Assembly (NCBI GenBank): GCA_026391075.1
Contig: JAPLES010000024.1
Location: 47,119 to 85,810 of the forward strand
Source: Bacteroidota bacterium
Lineage (GTDB): Bacteria > Bacteroidota > Bacteroidia > Chitinophagales > LD1
Length of the DNA stretch: 38,692 nucleotides
Direction of reading: 5' to 3'
Both the position numbers and the translations under genes were made by a program. Below are positions 8,071 through 17,385 of this stretch, one piece after another; position 1 is the first letter of the stretch, and each line of letters begins with the position of its first letter. The notes beneath the pieces were generated by a model. It worked only from the letters and a program-made list of their open reading frames with translations, was not told the DNA's origin and ran no database searches.

Positions 8071-9579
8071 TTAATCGCGATACGAACTTCGTTGTTTAAT
8101 CCAATTGCTTATACCTTCTTTAGAATTATTGTGTTTAGAAGAAGTTCCATTTTTGTTATTGGCTGCTTTGCTTGAAAAAATTCGTTCGGCAACTAACGCA
8201 GCTATTTCCATTTCATCAGCGTTTTCGCTTTTCAAATATTCAGGTTTGAAATTCTTCCCTACAAAATTCGTATCAAACTTTCCTGAAACAAAATCGGGAT
8301 GGCGCAATACAAACTTTCCGAAACCAAGCGTGTTCTTCACTCCGGTAATTTTATAGCTGTCAATAGCGCGAATCAATCGTTCAATAGCTTCTGTTCTATC
8401 TTTGCCATACGCTACCAACTTCGATAGCATAGGGTCGTAGTAAATAGGAATGTCCATTCCTTCTTCGTAACCATCATCTACACGCACTCCGGGTCCTTCA
8501 GGTTTTATGTATTGAACCAATTTACCAATGTCGGGCAGAAAATTATTCAACGGGTCTTCGGCATACACACGCAATTCAATCGCGTGTCCTCGTATTTCTA
8601 AATCGTTTTGTGTAAAACTCAATTTTTCGCCACGCGCAATTTTAATTTGCTCTTTTACCAAATCAATTCCCGTTATCATTTCAGTTACCGGATGTTCCAC
8701 CTGCAAACGCGTATTCATTTCGAGGAAATAAAAATTCAGTTGTTCATCTACTAAAAACTCCACAGTGCCTGCGCCAATGTAAGCACACGATTGCCCAACC
8801 TGCACAGCCGCTTCACCTATAGCTTTTCTTTTTTCAGGAGTAAGACAAGAACTCGGAGCTTCTTCAACCACTTTCTGGTGCCTGCGTTGTATAGAGCATT
8901 CACGCTCGAATAGATAAACAATATTACCATAGTTATCTCCAAGTATCTGCACTTCAATATGCTTTGGCGATGCCACATATTTTTCAATGAACACGCTGCC
9001 ATCACCAAAAGCACTCAATGCTTCGCTTTGAGCGCGCTGCATTTGTTCTTCCAATTCATCGGTTGAGTTCACCACACGCATTCCCTTTCCACCACCACCG
9101 GCACTTGCTTTTATTAAAACCGGATAACCGATTATTTCCGCAAGTTTTTTTGCCTCTTTCACATCAGTAATAGCACCTTCACTTCCCGGCACCATCGGTA
9201 TATTGAATTTTTTTACCGTTTCTTTTGCCGCCAGTTTACTTCCCATTATTTCAATGGCTTCGGGAGTTGGTCCTATAAAGGTGATTTTATTTTTTTCCAC
9301 CAGTTTTGCAAAAGCTGCATTTTCGCTAAGGAATCCATAACCCGGGTGAATGGCATCTACTCCTAATTTTTTAGCGACTTCAATAATTTTATCCCCACAC
9401 AAATAACTTTCTTTAGAAGGTGAAGCGCCAATGTTCACCGCTTCATCAGCATAGCGCACATGCGTAGCATTTCTATCGGCATCAGAAAAAACTGCTACGG
9501 TTTTAATGCCCATTTCGCGCGCGCTTTTCATAACACGTAAAGCAATTTCTCCTCGGTTGGCTACTAATATTTTTTTCAT
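8071..9579 (-). CDS. accC: Biotin carboxylase subunit of acetyl-/acyl-CoA carboxylase
   Basis: This ATP-grasp enzyme carboxylates the biotin carried by a BCCP partner, the first half-reaction of acyl-CoA carboxylation. Motifs include the N-terminal KKILVANRGEIALRVM, HPGYGFLSENAAFA (78-91), the glycine-rich ATP loop GGGGKGMRV (161-169), RECSIQRRHQKVVEEAPS, and the catalytic FLEMNTRLQVEHPVTE. At 502 residues it is about 50 longer than E. coli AccC, with a low-complexity, Lys/Asn/Ser-rich C-terminal tail (residues ~460-502). No BCCP or carboxyltransferase gene is adjacent, so the acyl-CoA substrate (acetyl or propionyl) cannot be decided; the gene symbol follows the family. Confidence 0.92.
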   Translation of the reverse strand: MKKILVANRGEIALRVMKSAREMGIKTVAVFSDADRNATHVRYADEAVNIGASPSKESYLCGDKIIEVAKKLGVDAIHPGYGFLSENAAFAKLVEKNKITFIGPTPEAIEIMGSKLAAKETVKKFNIPMVPGSEGAITDVKEAKKLAEIIGYPVLIKASAGGGGKGMRVVNSTDELEEQMQRAQSEALSAFGDGSVFIEKYVASPKHIEVQILGDNYGNIVYLFERECSIQRRHQKVVEEAPSSCLTPEKRKAIGEAAVQVGQSCAYIGAGTVEFLVDEQLNFYFLEMNTRLQVEHPVTEMITGIDLVKEQIKIARGEKLSFTQNDLEIRGHAIELRVYAEDPLNNFLPDIGKLVQYIKPEGPGVRVDDGYEEGMDIPIYYDPMLSKLVAYGKDRTEAIERLIRAIDSYKITGVKNTLGFGKFVLRHPDFVSGKFDTNFVGKNFKPEYLKSENADEMEIAALVAERIFSSKAANNKNGTSSKHNNSKEGISNWIKQRSSYRD

Positions 9580-9672
9580 GAATAGTTAAAAGGTTAGCAC
9601 AGCAAACATGCAAAAAATATCGGTTTGAAATATTGAATACAGAAGTAAAAATAGGTTGCTGTTTCTTTGCCT

Positions 9673-9948
9673 CTACAGGGTCTGAGGTTCACTGGCGTAG
9701 GAAGCCAATAAAAATATCATCCTGAGCTTGTCGAATAATTTTTGTCTCACAACACCCTTCGACAAACTCGTGGTGACAGTGCCTGCCTCTTCATCATCCA
9801 CAAAACGGTATTCAATAAACCCGGGCTGGTTATCGCGTATCAATACATTCGAAAGAATATTGGTGGCGGTGTAAATGGTGTCCTGAGAAAATGCGGAGGT
9901 GAAGGAAAACAGAAGTAGCAGCAGAAGAATTCTCTCTTTATTATTCAC
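9673..9948 (-). pseudogene. Exported small protein truncated by a REP-like element
   Basis: The frame begins with a good signal peptide (MNNKERILLLLLLFSFTSAFSQ). The next ~35 residues (DTIYTATNILSNVLIRDNQPGFIEYRFVDDE) resemble the common exported Bacteroidota domain built on 'DVIYKKDG...V..VNPD.IKYKRFD', which usually continues for longer. From about residue 57 on, the coding sequence coincides with an inverted REP-like repeat (9718-9778), and the encoded tail (TVTTSLSKGVVRQ...) is what that repeat yields in this frame. The gene is therefore best read as a fragment of a larger ancestor, broken by the repeat. It may still make a 91-residue exported peptide. It lies 18 nt after the EGF-repeat lipoprotein gene's stop. 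Confidence 0.5.
9718..9778. repeat. REP-like inverted repeat, copy 1
   Basis: Left arm CATCCTGAGCTTGTCGAA and right arm TTCGACAAACTCGTGGTGAC are imperfect complements about 22 nt apart. The arms match three other copies in this window (12475, 27127, 36328). This copy is the most degenerate, and it lies inside an open reading frame. Confidence 0.8.
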
Positions 9949-9966
9949 GCAGTGGTTTGGAAATGA

Positions 9967-10674
9967 TTAGTGGAGTTTGATACCTGTAAGATTTGTATTG
10001 TAACCTCCGCTTGCCGGTCCACCGCTATTGGTAAATATAACTGTATCGCTAAACGGCTTGGGAAAAACCAATCTACTCATATCGTCACCGTTTGAACAAG
10101 AATTACAAAAATAGGTATAGCCATGTGCTGGATCTGCCCCTACTGCAGTCGTGGTATAAACCAAATCATTACCATAAATTCTCAGAATTAAATCGTTCGT
10201 TTTTGTAATAGCAACTACCGCATCAATGGTATCGGTGGGTGCGAGATAAGAACCCCAATAGGTTCTGTAACCATACATGTGATAATTACCCGCAAGATTA
10301 TCAGTAGTGGGTGCTTCACAGTAAGTGCCTGTCCAGCCTGAATCGCAAACACAATTACCATCCACACAATGTCCGTGATTACCGCAATTTAAGTTGATTA
10401 CTAAACACCTGTCATAAGCAATATTGCAATGCTCTCCACCCCAATTCGTATCGCAAACACAAACACCATCTACACAATGCCCGTGCGCTCCGCAATTTAT
10501 TTTAGCACAGGCAGAAATTGTTTCGCAATGAACGCCAGACCAAAGCGAATCACAAACGCAATTACCCTTGTCGCTATGTCCGTGTTCACCGCAGTCAGCA
10601 ACCTTTTTGCAACCAGCAACGAAAAGCGTAACGTTTAAAAACAGAAGTGATAAAATGTAAATGAGCTTTTTCAT
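9967..10674 (-). CDS. Lipoprotein with EGF-like repeats
   Basis: The start at 10674 gives MKKLIYILSLLFLNVTLFVAGC, a lipoprotein signal peptide with the lipobox VAGC, so the protein is expected to be lipidated at Cys22. Then come EGF/laminin-like Cys-rich modules: a first at about residues 27-50, a second CGAHGHCVDGVCVCD, and a third CGNHGHCVDGNCVCD, each ending in W.G..C. A C-terminal ~110-residue domain (GNYHMYGYRTYWGSYLAPTD ...) has strand-like blocks and a CNSC pair; I do not recognise it. EGF-like modules suggest extracellular protein binding. A longer frame from 10743 would remove the signal peptide from the N-terminus and is rejected. It is divergent from the multicopper oxidase gene (93-nt gap). 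Confidence 0.82.
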   Translation of the reverse strand: MKKLIYILSLLFLNVTLFVAGCKKVADCGEHGHSDKGNCVCDSLWSGVHCETISACAKINCGAHGHCVDGVCVCDTNWGGEHCNIAYDRCLVINLNCGNHGHCVDGNCVCDSGWTGTYCEAPTTDNLAGNYHMYGYRTYWGSYLAPTDTIDAVVAITKTNDLILRIYGNDLVYTTTAVGADPAHGYTYFCNSCSNGDDMSRLVFPKPFSDTVIFTNSGGPASGGYNTNLTGIKLH

Positions 10675-10767
10675 TTCAGTAACTAAAAATACTTTTTTAT
10701 GATTGAATCTCCACCAAAGGAAATTCCCTCTATCATCGTCCAATCAAAAAACAAATTAACCACCCCT

Positions 10768-12465
10768 ATGCTCAAACGCATTTTTACGCTCTTCCTTTTT
10801 GCGGCTCTTACAAAATTCTCAACCGCACAATTCAACACGCTCTGGATTCCCGATACACTTTCAGGAACCACTTTCAATTTAAATCTCATTGACACCTTCA
10901 AGCAAATTCGCAGCGGCAACCAAACCGTTACTGCGGGTGTCAATTCCGATTTCTGGGGACCTACTTTGTTTTTTAATAAAGGCGATACCGTGCACATGAA
11001 CGTGCACAACTACCTCAACGATTCCACCACACTGCACTGGCACGGCATGCACCTGCCCGCGGTAATGGATGGCGGGCCTCATCAGGTTATTCCACCGGGC
11101 ACCATCTGGCAACCTTACTGGAAGGTAGCCAACAACGCGGCTACTTACTGGTATCACCCGCACCTGCACGAAATGACACAGGAACAAATGACCAAGGGTC
11201 TTGGCGGTTTCATCATCGTCCGCGACCCGCAGGAAGCCGCTCTTGCACTTCCACGCACTTATGGTGTAGATGATATTCCGCTTATGCTCACGAGCAGAAG
11301 TTACAATGGTTCCAATGCATTTCTTTATACCAACACTTCGTATGGCGACTACATGCTCACCAACGGAATCCCCAGCGCACAGGTTAATTTGCCTAAGCAA
11401 ATGGTTCGCTTACGAATCTTGAATGCCGAAATGGAACGCGCTTACAATTTAGGTTTTAGTGATGGAAGAACTTTCTACGTCATTGGCAACGATGGCGGTT
11501 TGCTGAACGCGCCTGTGGCTGAAACGCGGGTGATACTCGCGGTGGGCGAGCGCATCGAAATCCTTGTTGACCTCGGCACTAATAACATTGGTGATACCGT
11601 AAACCTCAATGCGTACAATGGTGGCTTCGCACTTGGTTTCCCCGGTGGCGAACCTGCCCAAGGCGGGCAGTTCGGAAGTTTGCTCAACAACAAAACTTTC
11701 ACCTTGTTGCACATCAACGTAACTGCTGCTACTGCCAATGCAATTACTGCTTTGCCCGTTGCGCTTGCTAACAATACATATTGGACGGCTTCCGATGCTA
11801 CCGTCAACAAAACAGTAACCGTAACAGGAGGTCTTCCGAACCAACCGGGCAATCCTTTTGGTTTCGAGAACACGCATTTCGATTTCAACGTCATCAACAA
11901 AACCGTTAACCTTAACGATATTGAAAAGTGGACCATTACCAACAGCAATGTTTTCGGTCACGCCTTCCACATTCACGATGTAGAATTTAAACTCGTTTCG
12001 CGCAGCACAGGTGCTGTTGGTGCTTACGAAAGCGGCTGGAAAGATGTGTTGTATCTTCCTCTCGGCTCTTCAGCCACCTTCGTGGCAAAGTTCGATGACT
12101 ACTCTGATTCTATTCATCCGTTTATGTATCACTGTCACTTTGGTCCGCACGAAGATGGTGGCATGATGGGGCAGTTTGTAGTAAAAGGTGATAACACTTC
12201 AGGAATTGCAGAAGCAAACGTGGGCACCGATTTCAATCTTTATCCGAACCCGGCACACAACAAATTATTTATTCAGTTTCCCGAAGAAAACGCAGGCGTT
12301 TACTACGTGCGCATGAGCGATATTGCGGGCAGAAGCGTTTACATGCTTCCTCAACCTCAACTCAATAACGGAATTGATATTGCGAATCTTCCTTCGGGAA
12401 TTTACTTAGTGGCACTTACCGATTCTAAGTTCAATACCATTACGAAGAAGTTTATTAAGGACTAA
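10768..12465 (+). CDS. Multicopper oxidase with T9SS sorting domain
   Basis: A secreted copper enzyme that oxidises substrates (phenols, metals such as Cu(I) or bilirubin-like molecules) and reduces O2 to water. Starting at the ATG at 10768, the 565-residue protein has a signal peptide (ending ALTKFSTAQ), then copper motifs HWHGMH (90-95), WYHPHLH (128-134), HAFHIHD near residue 400, and HPFMYHCHFGPHEDGGMM (450-467). The last holds the type 1 copper ligands Cys456, His461 and Met466, spaced as in CueO. The C-terminus (FNLYPNPAHNKLFIQF ... SGIYLVALTD) is a type A T9SS sorting domain, so the enzyme is expected on the cell surface or outside. CueO-like in core, but the substrate is not shown. 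The next gene is a secreted thioredoxin-fold protein. Confidence 0.92.
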   Translation: MLKRIFTLFLFAALTKFSTAQFNTLWIPDTLSGTTFNLNLIDTFKQIRSGNQTVTAGVNSDFWGPTLFFNKGDTVHMNVHNYLNDSTTLHWHGMHLPAVMDGGPHQVIPPGTIWQPYWKVANNAATYWYHPHLHEMTQEQMTKGLGGFIIVRDPQEAALALPRTYGVDDIPLMLTSRSYNGSNAFLYTNTSYGDYMLTNGIPSAQVNLPKQMVRLRILNAEMERAYNLGFSDGRTFYVIGNDGGLLNAPVAETRVILAVGERIEILVDLGTNNIGDTVNLNAYNGGFALGFPGGEPAQGGQFGSLLNNKTFTLLHINVTAATANAITALPVALANNTYWTASDATVNKTVTVTGGLPNQPGNPFGFENTHFDFNVINKTVNLNDIEKWTITNSNVFGHAFHIHDVEFKLVSRSTGAVGAYESGWKDVLYLPLGSSATFVAKFDDYSDSIHPFMYHCHFGPHEDGGMMGQFVVKGDNTSGIAEANVGTDFNLYPNPAHNKLFIQFPEENAGVYYVRMSDIAGRSVYMLPQPQLNNGIDIANLPSGIYLVALTDSKFNTITKKFIKD

Positions 12466-12474
12466 AAGGAGATA

Positions 12475-12535
12475 TGTCATCCTGAGCCTGTCGAAGGATT
12501 TGTTCGTAATACGCTTCGACAAGCTCAGCGTGACA
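12475..12535. repeat. REP-like inverted repeat, copy 2
   Basis: TGTCATCCTGAGCCTGTCGAAGG (12475-12497) and GCTTCGACAAGCTCAGCGTGACA (12513-12535) are imperfect complements separated by 15 nt. It lies between the multicopper oxidase and the thioredoxin-fold gene, where it could form a hairpin in a shared transcript. Confidence 0.85.
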
Positions 12536-12552
12536 ACTCTGTTGTTTTAGAA

Positions 12553-13164
12553 ATGAAATCAATGCATAAAACCTTTGCGCGCATGACCGTTGTTCTCCTT
12601 CTGTTTCTGTTGTGCACCAGCGCAGCAGAAACAGAAAAGAGAATCGTCAAAGATTTCTCTCTTCAAAATGTTGATGGCAAAATAATTTCCACCAAAGATT
12701 ATAAAGACGCGAAGGGCTTTGTCGTTATCTTCACTTGTATCCATTGCCCTTTCGCCAAACTTTACCACGAGCGTTTGAATCAGCTCCACGCAAAGTATTC
12801 CAAGCTTCACATTCCGCTTTTGCTGATTAACTCTTCCGACACCATCATGTTCGCCAACGAATCTTTAGCTAACATGGCAAAGGTGGCTAAGGAAATGAAA
12901 TACAGTTTCCCTTATCTCTTCGACCCATCGCAAACTGTTGCTAAAGATTTCAAGGCAGAAAAAACTCCGCACGCTTTCGTTATCTGGAAAGAAAATAAAC
13001 AATGGATAATAAAATACAGCGGTGCTATTGACGACAACGGTGCACATCCGGAACTTGTAAAATCTACTTACATCGCCAATGCGCTTGATGAATTATTAGC
13101 AGGCAAACCTGTAACCGTAAGTTGCGGCTACTCTATTGGCTGCGCCATTCATTACAGAAAGTAG
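12553..13164 (+). CDS. Exported thioredoxin-fold (redoxin) protein
   Basis: This 203-residue protein belongs to the AhpC/TSA-like thioredoxin family with the signature FTCIHCPFAKLYHERLNQL (~59-77), where CIHC is the CxxC redox motif. A signal peptide (MTVVLLLFLLCTSAAETE region) suggests export to the periplasm or beyond. Further conserved blocks are VDGKIISTKDYKDAKGFVVIF, YLFDPSQTVAKDFKAEKTPHAFVI (typical redoxin cis-Pro region, KTPHAF), and a C-terminal CGYSIGCAIHYRK with two more Cys, similar to the GCSIKW ending of this group. The true start may be an ATG at 12553, 12562 or 12583. It sits downstream of the multicopper oxidase, but whether it helps that enzyme fold or obtain copper is only a guess. 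Confidence 0.83.
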   Translation: MKSMHKTFARMTVVLLLFLLCTSAAETEKRIVKDFSLQNVDGKIISTKDYKDAKGFVVIFTCIHCPFAKLYHERLNQLHAKYSKLHIPLLLINSSDTIMFANESLANMAKVAKEMKYSFPYLFDPSQTVAKDFKAEKTPHAFVIWKENKQWIIKYSGAIDDNGAHPELVKSTYIANALDELLAGKPVTVSCGYSIGCAIHYRK

Positions 13165-13180
13165 AAAGCATACAAAAACA

Positions 13181-13212
13181 AAAACGCCCTTCGTATTTTC
13201 GAAGGGCGTTTT
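13181..13212. terminator. Bidirectional intrinsic terminator
   Basis: AAAACGCCCTTCG (13181-13193) pairs perfectly with CGAAGGGCGTTTT (13200-13212) around a 6-nt loop. It lies between the convergent thioredoxin-fold gene and clpC and serves both. Confidence 0.9.
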
Positions 13213-13232
13213 GCATAAATTAAAGAGCAGAA

Positions 13233-15800
13233 TTAAATTCCGTCTGCCTCTGCTTTTTTCAATGCAGGGATATGAAGAATCGTCAACTCTTCGGCTTCTT
13301 TATTCAGTTCAATAGTAAAGCTGTCGCCTGCTTTTGCATTGGCGCGAAGAATTTCTTCGGCAAGCGGGTCTTCCACATATTTCTGAATTGCGCGGTGTAA
13401 AGGTCTTGCACCAAACTGCGGATCGTAACCTTTATCGGCTAAGAAATCTTTTGCCTCTTCGCTTAGTTTAATTTCGAAACCAAGTTCAACTATGCGTTTA
13501 GTTACATCGCGCAGCGCAATATCAATAATGCTGTGAATTTCTTTTTTGCCCAACGAATTGAAAATGATAACATCATCAATTCGATTTAAAAACTCAGGCG
13601 AGAAAGTGCGCTTCAATGCTTTCGTAATTACGTTGCCTGCCAATTCCTCGCTTTGGTCGCTTTTCGATTTCGTAGCAAAACCAACACCTGCGCCAAAGTC
13701 TTTCAAATCGCGTGCACCAATATTCGAAGTCATAATGATGAGCGTGTTCTTGAAATCAACTCTTCTGCCTAAACTATCGGTAAGAATGCCATCATCAAAA
13801 ACCTGCAACAGAATATTGAAAACATCAGGATGTGCCTTTTCAATTTCATCGAGTAACACCACACTGTATGGTTTTCTGCGAACCTTTTCGGTTAACTGTC
13901 CGCCTTCTTCATAACCAACATATCCCGGAGGCGCACCTACTAAACGCGATACAGAAAATTTCTCCATGTATTCGCTCATGTCAATTCTAATCAGCGCATC
14001 TTCACTATCAAAAAGATAACGCGCAATAGATTTTGCTAATTCTGTTTTTCCTACACCGGTAGGTCCCAAAAAAATGAAAGTACCTATTGGTTTCTTCGGG
14101 TCTTTCAATCCTACTCTGTTGCGCTGAATAGCTTTAGTCACTTTCTTTACCGCTACATCTTGACCAATAACCGCAGCCGAAACTTCGCTCGTCATATTGA
14201 TGAGTTTGTTGCTCTCGCTCTGCGCTATTTTGTTCACAGGTATTCCCGTCATCATCGCTACAACTTCAGCAATATCTTCTTCGCTAACCGGAAAATGTTT
14301 CACCCGCGACTCTTCATCCCATTGTGTTTTTGCCTTTTCTAAATCTTCAAGCAATCGTTTTTCAGAATCGCGAAGACGTGCAGCCTCTTCATACTTCTGG
14401 CTTTTTACCACCTGATTTTTCTGCGTCTTTATTTCTTCTACCTGTTTCTCCAGTTCAATAATATTTTTAGGAACATGAATATTTTTCAGGTGAACACGTG
14501 CACCTACTTCATCCATTACATCAATGGCTTTGTCGGGCAAAAACCGATCGGTGATATAACGCACCGATAGTTTAACACAAGCAGCAATTGCTTCGGGCGT
14601 ATAATCTACACTGTGGTATTCTTCGTATTTAGATTTTATGTTCGTAAGAATTTGAACTGTTTCATCAGGCGATGGTGGGTCAACCATTACCTGTTGGAAT
14701 CTGCGTGCAAGCGCTCCGTCTTTTTCTATATACTGGCGATATTCATCTAAAGTAGAAGCGCCAATGCATTGCAGTTCGCCTCTTGCCAAAGCCGGTTTAA
14801 AAATATTAGAAGCATCTAATGAACCTGTTGCACCTCCTGCGCCTACAATTGTATGAATTTCATCAATGAACAAAATCACATCGCGATTTTTTTCGAGTTC
14901 GTTCATTATGGCTTTCATACGCTCTTCAAATTGTCCACGGTATTTTGTGCCCGCTACAAGTGCCGCCATATCGAGCATCACAATTCGTTTGTTGAATAAC
15001 ACGCGCGAAACCTTTTTCTGAACAATGCGCAATGCCAATCCTTCTACAATTGCCGTTTTACCAACTCCCGGTTCGCCAATTAAAATAGGATTGTTCTTTT
15101 TTCTGCGACTAAGAATTTGCGATACTCTTTCAATTTCATTTTCTCTTCCCACAATCGGATCGAGTGCGCCTTCTTCGGCCAAGTGTGTTACATCTCTCCC
15201 GAAATTATCGAGCACCGGTGTTTTTGATTTGGTAGCTCCCGGTTTTTTCGGTTGTTGTGTTGCCCCAAATCCCCCACCTCGGCTCTTATCATCTTCAAAC
15301 GGCTCATCATCATGCGGCTCATTCGGCAACTCCGATTTCGTTTTCTTTATTTCCTTGGTTTCATTTTGCACTACATCTAATTCTGCTTTAAAAACATCGT
15401 AATCAATATCGTATTGTGCGAGTAGTTGTGTAGCCAGGTTGTCTTTGTTTTTTAGAATCGAAAGCATCAAATGTTCAGTTCCTATGACATCGCTCTTTAA
15501 AACTTTTGCTTCCAGGACAGTAATCTTCAAAACTTTTTCAGCTTGTTTGGTCAAAGGCAAATTATTGGGAGTAAAATTTCCTTTAGCCACTTTATCTTTG
15601 ATCGAGTCTTCAATAGTTTTGCGCAGCATAACGGCATCTATCTCTAAACTTTTGAGCGCCTTAATGGCAAGACCTTCGCCTTCCCGAATAAGCCCAAGCA
15701 ACAAATGTTCTATGCCGATATAATCATGATTAAGTCGTAAGGCTTCTTCGCGACTGTAGGAAATTACTTCCTTAACTTTGGGTGAAAATTTTGCTTCCAT
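13233..15800 (-). CDS. clpC: ClpC-type AAA+ unfoldase of the Clp protease
   Basis: The 855-residue protein is an HSP100 ATPase that unfolds proteins and feeds them to ClpP. Domains in order: two Clp-N repeats (residues ~1-148; [29 protein letters not shown]), a polar linker, AAA1 with Walker [10 protein letters not shown] (~243-251) and [21 protein letters not shown], a UVR-type middle segment ([22 protein letters not shown]), AAA2 with GPTGVGKTE and the [20 protein letters not shown] region, and the small C-terminal D2 domain. The UVR segment and length fit ClpC rather than ClpA or ClpB. Firmicute ClpC needs adaptors such as MecA; none is seen here. No ctsR, mcsA or mcsB genes flank it. Confidence 0.95.
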   Translation of the reverse strand: MEAKFSPKVKEVISYSREEALRLNHDYIGIEHLLLGLIREGEGLAIKALKSLEIDAVMLRKTIEDSIKDKVAKGNFTPNNLPLTKQAEKVLKITVLEAKVLKSDVIGTEHLMLSILKNKDNLATQLLAQYDIDYDVFKAELDVVQNETKEIKKTKSELPNEPHDDEPFEDDKSRGGGFGATQQPKKPGATKSKTPVLDNFGRDVTHLAEEGALDPIVGRENEIERVSQILSRRKKNNPILIGEPGVGKTAIVEGLALRIVQKKVSRVLFNKRIVMLDMAALVAGTKYRGQFEERMKAIMNELEKNRDVILFIDEIHTIVGAGGATGSLDASNIFKPALARGELQCIGASTLDEYRQYIEKDGALARRFQQVMVDPPSPDETVQILTNIKSKYEEYHSVDYTPEAIAACVKLSVRYITDRFLPDKAIDVMDEVGARVHLKNIHVPKNIIELEKQVEEIKTQKNQVVKSQKYEEAARLRDSEKRLLEDLEKAKTQWDEESRVKHFPVSEEDIAEVVAMMTGIPVNKIAQSESNKLINMTSEVSAAVIGQDVAVKKVTKAIQRNRVGLKDPKKPIGTFIFLGPTGVGKTELAKSIARYLFDSEDALIRIDMSEYMEKFSVSRLVGAPPGYVGYEEGGQLTEKVRRKPYSVVLLDEIEKAHPDVFNILLQVFDDGILTDSLGRRVDFKNTLIIMTSNIGARDLKDFGAGVGFATKSKSDQSEELAGNVITKALKRTFSPEFLNRIDDVIIFNSLGKKEIHSIIDIALRDVTKRIVELGFEIKLSEEAKDFLADKGYDPQFGARPLHRAIQKYVEDPLAEEILRANAKAGDSFTIELNKEAEELTILHIPALKKAEADGI

Positions 15801-16085
15801 ATTTTTTGTTTATCAAAACGCAAACCAAATTATAAATAGAGTCAACTTGTCTGTTTTTTGTTTTGAATTTTTGAAGATAATGCTTACGAGAATTTTTTAT
15901 TGACTTCTCTTCTACCAAAGAAAGAGGAATTCTTTTGAACTCCCAAACCATTTTAAAAATAAAACACGCACAATGCTAACATAGTTTTACAGAAAGAATC
16001 CTTTTGCATACATTGCGCCCAAGTTTTTAGTTTTCATAAAAACCAATACTTTAGAATCGTATTTCTATTAACCAAACCGAGCCAC
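15801..16085. other. Divergent intergenic region, clpC / STAS gene
   Basis: 285 nt, AT rich, without an open frame I would accept. It must hold promoters in both directions. On the minus strand a TATAATTTG-like box lies about 35 nt before the clpC ATG; on the plus strand TACATTGCGCCC lies at 16009-16020. No CIRCE-type (HrcA) inverted repeat is visible. Confidence 0.5.
16009..16020 (+). promoter_or_regulatory. -7-like box for the STAS/rnz unit
   Basis: TACATTGCGCCC is one base off the TAnnTTTG Bacteroidota -7 element and has the following GC(A/G)CC seen at other starts here. It lies 65 nt before the ATG at 16086, which leaves a normal leader. Confidence 0.4.
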
Positions 16086-16454
16086 ATGAAATTTCAAGTT
16101 GACAAAAGAGACCGATTAGTGATTGTAAAACTCAACGAAGAAAAATTGCTGAGCAATCTCGCCCCCCAATTAAAATCAGAACTCGTTATCCTAAACAACG
16201 AAGGTTTTAAGAACATCGTTCTCGACTTGACAGATGTGCAATATGTAGATTCATCGGGCTTAAGCGCGCTCTTAGTGGGCAATCGTTTATGCAAAGAAGC
16301 AGGCGGAACTTTTGTGCTCACCGGTTTGAACGCACACATTCAAAAGCTCATCAAAATTTCTCAACTCGAACCTATATTGAATATTGTTCCTTCAGTTACA
16401 GAATCGGTAGACTATGTAATGATGGAAGAACTCGACCGCGACTTAAGAACCTAA
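16086..16454 (+). CDS. STAS-domain anti-sigma factor antagonist
   Basis: A 122-residue SpoIIAA/RsbV-like single-domain protein. Such proteins bind an anti-sigma kinase and free its partner, controlled by phosphorylation of a conserved Ser. The motif DLTDVQYVDSSGLSALLVG (48-66) contains the phospho-acceptor Ser56 or Ser57 at the expected place, after the typical strand FKNIVLDL. It is followed by KEAGGTFVLTGLNAHIQKLIKISQL, also typical. No anti-sigma kinase, phosphatase or sigma factor gene is close by, so the target is unknown. It is 12 nt upstream of the RNase Z gene and probably co-transcribed with it. Confidence 0.9.
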   Translation: MKFQVDKRDRLVIVKLNEEKLLSNLAPQLKSELVILNNEGFKNIVLDLTDVQYVDSSGLSALLVGNRLCKEAGGTFVLTGLNAHIQKLIKISQLEPILNIVPSVTESVDYVMMEELDRDLRT

Positions 16455-16466
16455 TCGCGAAAGCCC

Positions 16467-17378
16467 ATGCTTTTTGATGTAACCATTCTCGGGAGCAACG
16501 CTGCCATACCAGCTCATAACCGCTACCCCAGTGCGCAGGTTTTAAATTATAACGGCAATTGTTTTTTGATTGATTGTGGCGAAGGTGCACAGTTTCGCAT
16601 GAATCATTTTGGCATTAAGCGTGCGCGCCTCGACAATATTTTTATTTCGCATTTGCATGGTGATCATTACTATGGGTTAATTGGTTTGCTCACTTCCTTC
16701 AATTTGAATTGGCGTGAACATGCGTTGAATATTTATGGTCCAGCCGGGCTAGAAGAAATCATTCACGTTCACTTAAAGCATTCGCAAACCGAACTGCGTT
16801 TCAAAATAAATTTTCATCACCTAACTGCCGATGAACCGAAAATTGTTTATGAAGATTTGATGCTAACCGCAGAGACAATTGTTCTCAGCCATCGCCTACC
16901 TACAACAGGTTTTTTATTTAAAGAGAAAAAAAATCTTCGAAAAATTATTGCCGAAAAAATTACAGAATACAATATTCCTCACCACCTAATCAATGATATA
17001 AAAAGTGGAGATGATTTTATCGATGAAAAAGGAAATGTAATTTCGAACAAGGAATTAACCCTTGACCCATTGCCACCGCGCAGTTATGCTTATTGCAGCG
17101 ATACTGTTTACACCGAAAATTTTGTGGACCAGATTAAAGGAGTAAATACGCTTTATCATGAAGCCACTTTTATTCATGAACATGAACCGCGTGCGCTGGA
17201 AACGTTTCATACTACTTCAAAGCAAGCGGCAAAAGTTGCAAAGGCAGCAAATGCAGGAAAGCTTTTACTCGGACATTTTTCTGCGCGTTATGAAAATCTC
17301 AATTTACTTTTAGAAGAAGCGCGGGAAATTTTTGCGGAGAGTTACTTAGCAGAAGAAGGAAAAATTTTCTCGATTTAG
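16467..17378 (+). CDS. rnz: Ribonuclease Z (tRNA 3'-end endonuclease)
   Basis: RNase Z cuts tRNA precursors after the discriminator base, needed where CCA is not encoded. This fits the tRNA-Leu in this window, which lacks an encoded CCA. The 303-residue protein has the metallo-beta-lactamase HxHxDH motif as HLHGDH (62-67), the early GSNAAIPAHNRYPSA loop, CSDTVYTE with a metal-binding Asp, a His in TLYHEATF, and LLLGHFSARY near the end. These are the RNase Z zinc ligands in order. Length is standard. It probably shares a transcript with the STAS gene, and it converges on the sulfotransferase gene with only 7 nt between stops. Confidence 0.95.
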   Translation: MLFDVTILGSNAAIPAHNRYPSAQVLNYNGNCFLIDCGEGAQFRMNHFGIKRARLDNIFISHLHGDHYYGLIGLLTSFNLNWREHALNIYGPAGLEEIIHVHLKHSQTELRFKINFHHLTADEPKIVYEDLMLTAETIVLSHRLPTTGFLFKEKKNLRKIIAEKITEYNIPHHLINDIKSGDDFIDEKGNVISNKELTLDPLPPRSYAYCSDTVYTENFVDQIKGVNTLYHEATFIHEHEPRALETFHTTSKQAAKVAKAANAGKLLLGHFSARYENLNLLLEEAREIFAESYLAEEGKIFSI

Positions 17379-17385
17379 TAACTGC

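Noticed and set aside
10675-10743. N-terminal extension of the EGF-repeat lipoprotein
   Set aside because: It would bury the lipoprotein signal peptide; the ATG at 10674 gives a proper lipobox.
10429-15723. Many long frames opposite the oxidase and clpC genes
   Set aside because: They lie antisense to strongly supported genes and show no domain or start signal.
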